Shown: one piece after another, positions 42,409 through 48,699 of the stretch
Numbering within the stretch: position 1 is the first letter of the stretch
Layout of the letters: the number at the start of each line of letters is the position of its first letter
From: Pasteurellaceae bacterium LFhippo2
GTDB taxonomy: Bacteria; Pseudomonadota; Gammaproteobacteria; Enterobacterales; Pasteurellaceae
Reading direction: 5' to 3'
Assembly: GCA_029852775.1 (NCBI GenBank)
Contig: LEKJ01000051.1
Coordinates: forward strand, 1 to 48,699
Length of the DNA: 48,699 bases
Notes under the pieces: model-generated
Database searches by the model: none
Told to the model about the DNA's origin: nothing
The model's input: the letters and a program-made list of their open reading frames with translations, nothing else
Program-made: the position numbers and the translations under genes

Positions 42409-43740
42409 TTAGCAAGTTCCCCACAGATCATATTCATCTGCGTTGGTAATAGTTACAGAAATAATCTGGCCGATTTTTACTTCCATATTTGAAATGTTGT
42501 CTACATACACAACACCATCGATTTCTGGTGCGTCCGCCATCGAACGACCAATAATGCCTTCATCATCAATTTCATCGACAATTACAGCTAACGTTTTTCC
42601 TACTTTTTGCGCTAAGCGATCAGCTGAAATCTGTTGCTGTACTTGCATAAAGCGGTGGAAACGCTCTTCTTTAATCTCTTCAGGTACTTGGTCTGGCATA
42701 TCAGTTGCCACAGCACCATCCACAGGGCTAAATTTGAAGCAGCCCACTCGGTCAAGTTGTGCTTCTTTTAAGAAATCCAATAACATTTGGAAATCTTCTT
42801 CAGTTTCGCCAGGGAAACCAACAATGAAAGTTGAACGAAGTGTCAACTCAGGGCAAATCTCACGCCATTTTTTGATACGTTCTAAAGTACGTTCAATTGA
42901 GCCAGGGCGTTTCATCGCTTTTAAGATTTTCGGGCTTGCGTGCTGTAATGGAATATCCAAGTATGGCAAGATTTTACCTTGTGCCATTAGTGGAATTAAA
43001 TTATCCACGTGTGGATATGGATATACATAATGTAAACGAACCCAAACACCTAATGAACCTAATTGCTCACAAAGAGTAATCAGATCATCTTTAATCGGCA
43101 TACCATTCCAGAAAACTGTCTTAGCCGCATTCTCTCTTTTCTTATCTAACGAGTATGCAGATGTATCCTGAGACACAACAAGTAGCTCTTTGACACCAGC
43201 ATCAGCTAAACGTTTCGCTTCGTCTAATACTTGTACAATAGAACGGCTATCTAAATCACCACGCATTGATGGAATAATGCAGAAAGTACAACGATGATCG
43301 CAGCCTTCTGAAATTTTTAAATATGCGTAATGTTTTGGAGTTAATTTAACGCCTTGTTTTGGCACTAAATTTACGTAAGGATTATATTCAGGGCGTGGCA
43401 CATATTTATGAACGTGTTTCATTACAGCTTCATAACTATGTGGGCCTGTGATTTCTAATACTTTCGGGTGTACTTCTCGAATTTGGTTTTCTTTCGCACC
43501 TAAACAACCCGTTACAATTACTTTGCCATTAGCTTCCAATGCTTCGCCAATACTTTCTAACGACTCTTGCACCGCACTATCAATAAACCCACAAGTATTT
43601 ACGATCACCAAATCCGCGCCTTCATAGCTTGGAATAATGTTATAACCATCTGATCGTAACTCAGTTAAAATACGTTCCGAATCCACTAAATTTTTAGGGC
43701 AACCAAGGCTCACAAAGCCAATATTTGGTGCTGAACTCAT
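42409..43740 (-). CDS. rimO: Ribosomal protein S12 methylthiotransferase RimO
   Basis: Radical-SAM enzyme that adds a methylthio group to Asp88 of ribosomal protein S12. The 443-residue product has the three family domains: an N-terminal UPF0004 with [15 protein letters not shown] (Fe-S cluster Cys), the radical [18 protein letters not shown] (CxxxCxxC) and a C-terminal TRAM domain from about 375. Normal length. It is the first gene of a unit with ngt, an arrangement also known in A. pleuropneumoniae. Confidence 0.97.
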   Translation of the reverse strand: MSSAPNIGFVSLGCPKNLVDSERILTELRSDGYNIIPSYEGADLVIVNTCGFIDSAVQESLESIGEALEANGKVIVTGCLGAKENQIREVHPKVLEITGPHSYEAVMKHVHKYVPRPEYNPYVNLVPKQGVKLTPKHYAYLKISEGCDHRCTFCIIPSMRGDLDSRSIVQVLDEAKRLADAGVKELLVVSQDTSAYSLDKKRENAAKTVFWNGMPIKDDLITLCEQLGSLGVWVRLHYVYPYPHVDNLIPLMAQGKILPYLDIPLQHASPKILKAMKRPGSIERTLERIKKWREICPELTLRSTFIVGFPGETEEDFQMLLDFLKEAQLDRVGCFKFSPVDGAVATDMPDQVPEEIKEERFHRFMQVQQQISADRLAQKVGKTLAVIVDEIDDEGIIGRSMADAPEIDGVVYVDNISNMEVKIGQIISVTITNADEYDLWGTC

Positions 43741-43779
43741 AAAAAATCTCTATAAAATAATAAGTAATAGAATAAAAGA

Positions 43780-43807
43780 AGACCTATGAAACCTTATCCA
43801 TAGGTCT
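43780..43807. terminator. Hairpin in the mtnN-rimO gap
   Basis: Arms AGACCTATG / CATAGGTCT with a ten-base loop between the mtnN end (43908) and the rimO start (43740). Confidence 0.5.
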
Positions 43808-43907
43808 AAATCGCGCGAATTGTACAAAATTTGCAGATAAATTTCGAGATCAAGCGGTTAATTTATCGCCTTTTTTTACAAATTATACTGAACAATACGT
43901 TTTATCG

Positions 43908-44600
43908 TTATTTAATATGTGCAAGCATACCAAATACAATTTCTGATGATTTCTTCGCAGCTAATGGCAAGAACTCATCAAACGAAAGGTGAGATTCCTT
44001 ATCCGCAACATCAGAAATAGCGCGAACAACCACAAAAGGAATATTAAATGCGTGACACACTTGAGCGATTGAAGCAGCTTCCATTTCAACTGCAACCACT
44101 TCTGGGAAATCAGCACGAACACGGTTAATCATCTCTGCGCCATTTACAAATAAGTCACCGCTACACACCAAGCCAGACACTGCATTAAATCCCGCTTTTT
44201 GTGCTTCTTTAGTAGCAAGCTCAGCTAAACTACTGTCTGAGATAAAGGTTGCTGGATTTGCTGGTAATTGGCCTTTCTTATAACCAAAAGCTGTCACATC
44301 CACATCGTGATGGCAAACTTCTGTTGAAATAACAATATCCCCAACATTTAACTTGCTATCGATACCGCCCGCTGACCCTGTATTAATAATAAAGTCTGGG
44401 TTTGTGATTTGTAATAATAATGTCGTGCCAACTGCAGCAGCAGTTTTACCGATACCCGACTGTAATAGCGCAACATTAATATTGTTTAATTTTCCTTCAT
44501 AAATCTTACAGCCTGCCACTTCGGTAAGTTTTGGCTCAACCATATAGCTTAATAAAATTTCCACTTCTTGTGCCATTGCACCAATAATACCAACTTTCAT
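43908..44600 (-). CDS. mtnN: 5'-methylthioadenosine/S-adenosylhomocysteine nucleosidase
   Basis: Splits MTA and SAH in SAM recycling and autoinducer-2 production. The 230-residue protein opens [17 protein letters not shown] with the catalytic Glu, has the [10 protein letters not shown] purine-site segment, [12 protein letters not shown] binding the ribose, and the catalytic Asp in RAISDVAD. Full length. slyX follows upstream on the same strand after a 14-base gap. Confidence 0.97.
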   Translation of the reverse strand: MKVGIIGAMAQEVEILLSYMVEPKLTEVAGCKIYEGKLNNINVALLQSGIGKTAAAVGTTLLLQITNPDFIINTGSAGGIDSKLNVGDIVISTEVCHHDVDVTAFGYKKGQLPANPATFISDSSLAELATKEAQKAGFNAVSGLVCSGDLFVNGAEMINRVRADFPEVVAVEMEAASIAQVCHAFNIPFVVVRAISDVADKESHLSFDEFLPLAAKKSSEIVFGMLAHIK

Positions 44601-44614
44601 ATTTTCTCCTTCTT

Positions 44615-44839
44615 TTAATAATGTGGTGGTGGAGTTTCTTCCGAACGACTCGCAACATTGCTCGGTTGCATACCTTGCAATTTCTCTGCAAGCTGACGAA
44701 CTTGATTCTGCAATTTATCTAACATAAATTGTTGAGCTATCATTGCTTGGTTCAAATCTTCAATGGTTTGTTCTTGAAAAGCGACCTTAGTTTCAAGTTC
44801 GATCAAGTATTCGGTAAATTTTTCTGAATTTAACTGCAT
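44615..44839 (-). CDS. slyX: SlyX family protein
   Basis: A 74-residue coiled-coil protein (heptads across [20 protein letters not shown] ... [18 protein letters not shown]) ending in the typical PPPHY. Function unknown; in E. coli it is next to slyD and fkpA, as here. I chose the ATG at 44839 because it yields a normal length; it lacks a clear ribosome binding site and a GTG at 44875 is an alternative. Divergent from fkpA. Confidence 0.88.
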   Translation of the reverse strand: MQLNSEKFTEYLIELETKVAFQEQTIEDLNQAMIAQQFMLDKLQNQVRQLAEKLQGMQPSNVASRSEETPPPHY

Positions 44840-44922
44840 TTTTGAATAAATTTGTTGTCTTAAGAAAGAATACACTTTACCCTATCTACCTTTGTTTTAA
44901 AAACAATTTTAAAGGAAATCCT

Positions 44923-45633
44923 ATGTTAAAAACTAAACTTTCTGCAATTGCAGTGTTAGCAAGCTCACTATTTGTTGCTCAATCAGCATTAGCAGAGAAA
45001 GCGGATACAAAATTCATTGATGATTCATCTTATGCTGTAGGCGTATTGATGGGTAAAAATATCGAAGGTATTGTTGATTCTCAAAAAGAGATTTTCACTT
45101 ACAATCAAGATAAAATCCTTGCAGGTGTTCAAGACACTATCAAAAAAAGCGGTAAATTAACCGATGATGATTTACAAAAACAACTAAAAGCACTAGATAG
45201 CTATTTAGTTGAACAAGAAAGCAAAATTCAAGCTGAAAAAAGCAAAGAAACAATGAGTGCAGGCGACAAATTCCGTGCTGATTATGCAAAACAATCAGAC
45301 GTGAAAAAAACAGCTTCTGGCTTACTCTACAAAATCGAAAAAGCTGGCGAAGGTGAATCACCAAAAGCGACAGATACAGTAAAAGTACACTATAAAGGTA
45401 CATTACCAGATGGTACAGTTTTTGATAGCTCATACGATCGCGGTGAGCCAATCGAATTCCAATTAAACCAATTAATCCCAGCTTGGATTGAAGCAATCCC
45501 AATGCTGAAAAAAGGCGGTAAAATGGAAATCGTTCTACCACCAGAATTAGGTTACGGTGATCGCCAAGCAGGAAAAATTCCAGCTAACTCAACTCTAAAA
45601 TTTGAAATCGAATTATTAGACTTCAAAAACTAA
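44923..45633 (+). CDS. fkpA: Periplasmic FKBP-type peptidyl-prolyl isomerase FkpA
   Basis: Chaperone and prolyl isomerase in the periplasm. The 236-residue protein has a signal peptide (SSLFVAQSALAEK, cleavage near residue 24), an N-terminal helical dimerisation domain (about 30-125) and a C-terminal FKBP domain with VHYKGTLPDGTVFDSSYDRG and IPMLKKGGKMEIVLPPELGY. The ATG at 44923 follows AAAGGAAAT. Good match to the Mip/FkpA family. Ends at a strong hairpin. Confidence 0.95.
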   Translation: MLKTKLSAIAVLASSLFVAQSALAEKADTKFIDDSSYAVGVLMGKNIEGIVDSQKEIFTYNQDKILAGVQDTIKKSGKLTDDDLQKQLKALDSYLVEQESKIQAEKSKETMSAGDKFRADYAKQSDVKKTASGLLYKIEKAGEGESPKATDTVKVHYKGTLPDGTVFDSSYDRGEPIEFQLNQLIPAWIEAIPMLKKGGKMEIVLPPELGYGDRQAGKIPANSTLKFEIELLDFKN

Positions 45634-45652
45634 TTTTCTTTTTTGAAACCAT

Positions 45653-45672
45653 ACCCACCCTTTCGGGTGGGT
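45653..45672 (+). terminator. Terminator after fkpA
   Basis: ACCCACCC/GGGTGGGT hairpin with a TTTC loop followed by TTATTTTAT. Confidence 0.85.
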
Positions 45673-45689
45673 TTATTTTATAGTTCCAA

Positions 45690-46346
45690 ATGACACAAAA
45701 ATTTAACCCTTTATCAGACGAAGATCACGCAATTCTCGCGTCCTATTTTCCTGTTGTAGATGGTATCGCAGCCCTTATTGGTGACCACTGTGAAATCGTC
45801 TTGCACTCCCTTGAATTTCTCGAACACTCTGCAATTTATATCGTTAATGGGCATAATACCGATCGTAAAATTGGTTCTCCGATTACTGATCGCGCCTTGT
45901 GGTCTTTACACCATATGCAAACAGACAGCGTGTCTAAACCTTATTTTACCCGCGCTAAAGGCGGAGTAATGATGAAGTCGATTACCATTGCAATCCGTAA
46001 TGGTAAACAGCACGTTATTGGCTTAATTTGCATTAATATCAATCTTGATGTACCGATGTCACAATTTCTTAATGCTTTTATTGCACCACAAGAAAACGAT
46101 AACACCGTCAATTTCGCTAGCTCAGTAGAAGACTTAGTAGCTCAAACTATTGAGAGTACGATTGAAGAAATCACTAGCGATAGAAGTGTGGCAAACAACA
46201 ATAAAAATCGCCAAATTGTCACCACGCTATTTGAAAAAGGAATTTTTGATATTAAAGACGCTATCAACCAAGTCGCTGAGCGTCTAGATATTTCGCGCCA
46301 TACGGTTTATCTCTATATCCGTCAAATTAAGCAGGATAATGAATAA
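45690..46346 (+). CDS. yheO: YheO-type transcriptional regulator
   Basis: A 218-residue regulator with an N-terminal PAS-like YheO domain (about 20-135; [26 protein letters not shown]) and a C-terminal HTH (about 165-215; DINQ-type [19 protein letters not shown]). It overlaps tusD by one base and thus is translated with the tus genes. In related bacteria yheO precedes tusDCB; its regulatory target and ligand are unknown. Confidence 0.9.
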   Translation: MTQKFNPLSDEDHAILASYFPVVDGIAALIGDHCEIVLHSLEFLEHSAIYIVNGHNTDRKIGSPITDRALWSLHHMQTDSVSKPYFTRAKGGVMMKSITIAIRNGKQHVIGLICININLDVPMSQFLNAFIAPQENDNTVNFASSVEDLVAQTIESTIEEITSDRSVANNNKNRQIVTTLFEKGIFDIKDAINQVAERLDISRHTVYLYIRQIKQDNE

Positions 46347-46699
46347 TGCAGTACGTTTTAGCGATTAAACAAGGGGTTTACGGCTCACAAGGTAGCTATT
46401 TAGCTTACCAAGTAGCTGAAGAGCTGTTAAAAGCAGGACATACCATCAGCCAGATCTTCTTTTTCCAAGAAGGTAGTAGTAATGCAAACCGCTGGGTTGA
46501 TCCTGCAAGCGATGAAATAAACCTTGTAGAAAAATGGAAAACTTTAGCCGAAACTCACCGCTTGCCATTACATCTTTGTATTGCTGCCGCACAACGCCGT
46601 GGCATTGTCGAACAAAATCTTGCAGAAGGTTTTGTGCTTGCGGGGCTTGGTGAATTTAGCCAAGCTGTTTTGAAATCTGATCGATTACTCACATTCTAA
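46346..46699 (+). CDS. tusD: Sulfurtransferase subunit TusD
   Basis: Part of the TusBCD complex that relays sulfur from IscS via TusA to TusE and MnmA for 2-thiolation of tRNA wobble uridine. The 117-residue protein retains the sulfur-accepting Cys in the [12 protein letters not shown] block (the C78 equivalent of E. coli TusD). ATG overlaps the yheO stop. Start of a tight tusD-tusC-tusB cluster. Confidence 0.94.
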   Translation: MQYVLAIKQGVYGSQGSYLAYQVAEELLKAGHTISQIFFFQEGSSNANRWVDPASDEINLVEKWKTLAETHRLPLHLCIAAAQRRGIVEQNLAEGFVLAGLGEFSQAVLKSDRLLTF

Positions 46700-46700
46700 T

Positions 46701-47075
46701 ATGCCAAAGAAATATAAAATTGCGTTTCTATTTACCCAACCGCCGTTTGGCTCATCCATAAGCCGAGAAGGCTTAGATGCGCTCTTAGCAGCAAGCGCCT
46801 TTTGTGATGAACAAGAGATTGCGATCTGCTTTATTAATGACGGGGTTTTCAATCTATTAGCTCATCAGCAACCGCAAACCATTTTGCAAAAAGATCATAT
46901 CTCAACCTTTAAACTCATTGAATTATATGATTTAACCGAATGTTTTATTTGCCAAGATGATGTTGCACAACGTGGTTTATCACAAGCAGAGTGGATCTTA
47001 TCGAATATGCAATTTGTCAGCCGAGATGTTATCTTTAACACCTTAAATCAAGCAGAAAAAGTGCTAACCTTCTAG
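46701..47075 (+). CDS. tusC: Sulfurtransferase complex subunit TusC
   Basis: A 124-residue DsrE/F-fold protein and middle subunit of the TusBCD hexamer. Seen: IAFLFTQPPFGSSISREGLD and LASAFCDEQEIAICFINDGV-like core strands. It lies one base after tusD and ten before tusB. Confidence 0.92.
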   Translation: MPKKYKIAFLFTQPPFGSSISREGLDALLAASAFCDEQEIAICFINDGVFNLLAHQQPQTILQKDHISTFKLIELYDLTECFICQDDVAQRGLSQAEWILSNMQFVSRDVIFNTLNQAEKVLTF

Positions 47076-47084
47076 GAAATCAAA

Positions 47085-47345
47085 ATGTTATATACCTTTG
47101 CTAAAGCACAATACGATTTAGAAGAACTCAAACTTAATCTTGCTCAAATTAGTGAGCAAGATGCGATTCTATTATGGCAAGATGGTGTGCTATTAATGCA
47201 AAAATATCCGACTCTTTTTCAAGATAAAAATACCTATCTATTGGAAAATGATGTAACCGCTCGTGGGCTAAACTTGCCAAATACTATTAGCCTAAGTGAA
47301 TTTGTCAGCTTAACTGAGCGCTATTTCCCGCAGGTTACTTTTTAA
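47085..47345 (+). CDS. tusB: Sulfurtransferase complex subunit TusB
   Basis: An 86-residue DsrH-family protein completing the TusBCD complex. Seen: ISEQDAILLWQDGVLLMQK and the C-terminal ALNVTARGL-like ENDVTARGLN block followed by SLSEFVSLTERY. tusE is not in this window. Confidence 0.9.
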   Translation: MLYTFAKAQYDLEELKLNLAQISEQDAILLWQDGVLLMQKYPTLFQDKNTYLLENDVTARGLNLPNTISLSEFVSLTERYFPQVTF

Positions 47346-47363
47346 TATTAATAGAAAGGAAAG

Positions 47364-47999
47364 ATGATGGACTTACACAATATCCGTAAAGATTACGCAA
47401 AACAGAGCCTTTCCAAATCACAATGTGATGCCAACCCTCTAACTCAATTCCAAAAATGGCTCAATGAAGCAATGAGCTCTCAAGTCAATGAACCTACCGC
47501 AATGAATGTTGCCACTATTCTAGATGGCAAACCTTCTAGCCGAGTGGTATTACTCAAAGAAGTAAACCAGCAAGGCTTTATCTTCTTCACCAACTATGCT
47601 AGCCGTAAAGGACAAAGTATTGAGCAAACTCCTTATGTCGCGCTCAATTTCTTTTGGCCAGAATTAGAACGACAGGTGCGGATTGAAGGTAGAATAGAAA
47701 AGGTCTCCCCAGAACAATCGGACGAATACTTTAAATCCCGACCTTACACCAGCCAAATTGGTGCATGGGCAAGTAAACAGAGTTCTGTGATCTCAGGTAA
47801 ACAAGAGCTACTCACCAGAGCAGCCAAATTTACCCTACAGCACCCCATTAACGTCCCACGCCCAGATCATTGGGGCGGCTATATTGTAATCCCTGATTAT
47901 TTAGAATTTTGGCAAGGTAGGCCAAGTCGCTTACACGACAGGATTTGTTATAGATTGGTTGATAAGAATGAATGGATTAAGGAAAGGTTAGCGCCATAA
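47364..47999 (+). CDS. pdxH: Pyridoxamine 5'-phosphate oxidase
   Basis: FMN-dependent oxidation of pyridoxamine/pyridoxine 5'-phosphate to pyridoxal 5'-phosphate. The 211-residue protein shows the family blocks [52 protein letters not shown]-type [11 protein letters not shown] and the C-terminal [13 protein letters not shown]. It begins with ATGATG; either codon may start. It follows tusB by 18 bases and is probably in the same unit. Confidence 0.96.
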   Translation: MMDLHNIRKDYAKQSLSKSQCDANPLTQFQKWLNEAMSSQVNEPTAMNVATILDGKPSSRVVLLKEVNQQGFIFFTNYASRKGQSIEQTPYVALNFFWPELERQVRIEGRIEKVSPEQSDEYFKSRPYTSQIGAWASKQSSVISGKQELLTRAAKFTLQHPINVPRPDHWGGYIVIPDYLEFWQGRPSRLHDRICYRLVDKNEWIKERLAP

Positions 48000-48008
48000 A
48001 GAATTTAT

Positions 48009-48031
48009 GGGGCGGATATTATCCGCCCTAT
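48009..48031. repeat. GTAG-like hairpin variant after pdxH
   Basis: On the minus strand ATAGGGCGGATAATATCCG followed by CCCC: the same layout as the GTAG repeats with ATAG in place of GTAG. It lies between convergent pdxH and the next gene and may terminate both. Confidence 0.55.
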
Positions 48032-48051
48032 TTGGTACAATGATAAGATTA

Positions 48052-48618
48052 TTAATCACAGCCTTGAGTAAGTGATAATTTTACATCGCCTGTTTTATCA
48101 TCTAACTCGACTGTTGCTTGAGTTTCAAAACAACTAGCATTAAAGCTTTTAAATTTTTTATTTTTCAATTGAGTATATTGCTTAGTTGTTAAAGGACCAA
48201 ATATTATATTCTCAGTAGAACCACTAATATTATCTTCAATCCAATAATATTTCTTATAATACTTAATAGGTAATCCATAGAGAGTTGCATTTTTAAATGG
48301 AATAACTAATTCTGCAGAATACGAAATTAAATCTGGATATTCAGGATAATTCTTACTTGTCTCACTTTTAAAGTTTGTAGGTAATAGATCTTTACGATAA
48401 GGTAAAGGAACCCATTCAAAATTGGATGTTTTTCCTTTTTTAGTAAGGTAAAACCCTTTCTTTTTTTCATCAAAATCAACCATATTCGCTGTAATTTCTG
48501 AAATATTGAAATCTTTTTCTTTCCAATCACCAGTTTCCCAATATTTAACTACAGGCGTCCAATCCGCCGCATTTACCATCATTGGAAATAATAAAGCCAA
48601 TAGACCTAGTTTTTTCAT
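48052..48618 (-). CDS. Secreted protein of unknown function
   Basis: A 188-residue exported protein with a short signal peptide (MKKLGLLALLFPMMVNAAD, cleavage after about residue 18). The mature part is rich in Lys, Tyr and Phe and has two Cys (NASCFETQA and the C-terminal LTQGCD), which could pair. No family is recognised. The DNA is A/T-rich compared with pdxH. The gene stands alone at the right edge, so its upstream partner, if any, lies outside the window. Confidence 0.75.
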   Translation of the reverse strand: MKKLGLLALLFPMMVNAADWTPVVKYWETGDWKEKDFNISEITANMVDFDEKKKGFYLTKKGKTSNFEWVPLPYRKDLLPTNFKSETSKNYPEYPDLISYSAELVIPFKNATLYGLPIKYYKKYYWIEDNISGSTENIIFGPLTTKQYTQLKNKKFKSFNASCFETQATVELDDKTGDVKLSLTQGCD

Positions 48619-48699
48619 TTCTAAATATCCTTATATTTAATTCGTATAACAAAACGTTGAATATAGCAAAAAGAATAAACTATGTAATTAGTTTATTTT

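Noticed and set aside
42443-43030. Plus-strand ORF of 195 residues opposite rimO
   Set aside because: A shadow frame of rimO codons; composition is Ser/Ile/Lys-biased and no conserved motif or start signal is present.

Overview
The window is a chromosomal segment from a gamma-proteobacterium of the family Pasteurellaceae. Gene content (secE-nusG, truD-surE-yqaA-nlpD, dprA beside def, slyX/fkpA/yheO/tusDCB, lysA-lptM, rimO next to an HMW1C-type N-glycosyltransferase) and many copies of an uptake-signal core ACAAGCGGT followed by A/T-rich tails point to the clade with the Actinobacillus pleuropneumoniae / Mannheimia type of uptake sequence. I cannot name the species. There is no prophage, integron, CRISPR array, rRNA or tRNA in view.

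Layout. 1-8.5 kb: housekeeping genes (nusG, secE, truD, surE, yqaA), three small envelope lipoproteins including NlpD and a LysM-only paralogue, then tag, a phosphopantetheinyl transferase, psiE and nudF. 8.5-13.4 kb: mtr, dprA, def, a GST and hldD. 13.5-28.8 kb: a metabolic island for L-ascorbate and 2,3-diketo-L-gulonate. ulaG-ulaR-ulaE-ulaF run left and ulaAB(fused)-ulaC-ulaD run right from one shared control region with a perfect CRP site. An unrecognised ORF follows, then the IclR-type regulator yiaJ diverging from yiaKLMNO-lyxK and a small hydrolase. Only one set of decarboxylase/epimerase genes is present, so the yia branch must feed into the ula enzymes. 28.9-38.4 kb: an accessory stretch with a HipBA pair, prmA, tldD, two esterase-like hydrolases, an ATP-grasp ligase, a HicAB pair whose toxin is frameshifted, a RhuM remnant, and two small secreted proteins. 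38.5-48.6 kb: lysA-lptM, a glycine-zipper lipoprotein, rimO plus an N-glycosyltransferase with an odd Lys/Ala-rich tail, mtnN-slyX, fkpA, yheO-tusDCB, pdxH and a secreted orphan.

Between genes the sequence is rich in short palindromic elements. Several families share a 5' GTAG followed by a GC-rich hairpin, often as inverted pairs; this is the architecture of REP/BIME elements mobilised by RAYT transposases. A separate composite of several hairpins occurs in two places (19.2 and 35.2 kb). Some gene ends in the sugar-acid region carry inverted pairs of a variant uptake-like core, ACAACCGGT, instead of ACAAGCGGT.

Most novel-looking items: the N-glycosyltransferase tail, the ATP-grasp/esterase neighbourhood, the GTAG repeat families and composite hairpin element, the phased decamers in the ula control region, a candidate small RNA upstream of truD, and the orphan ORF at 20.6-21.2 kb.
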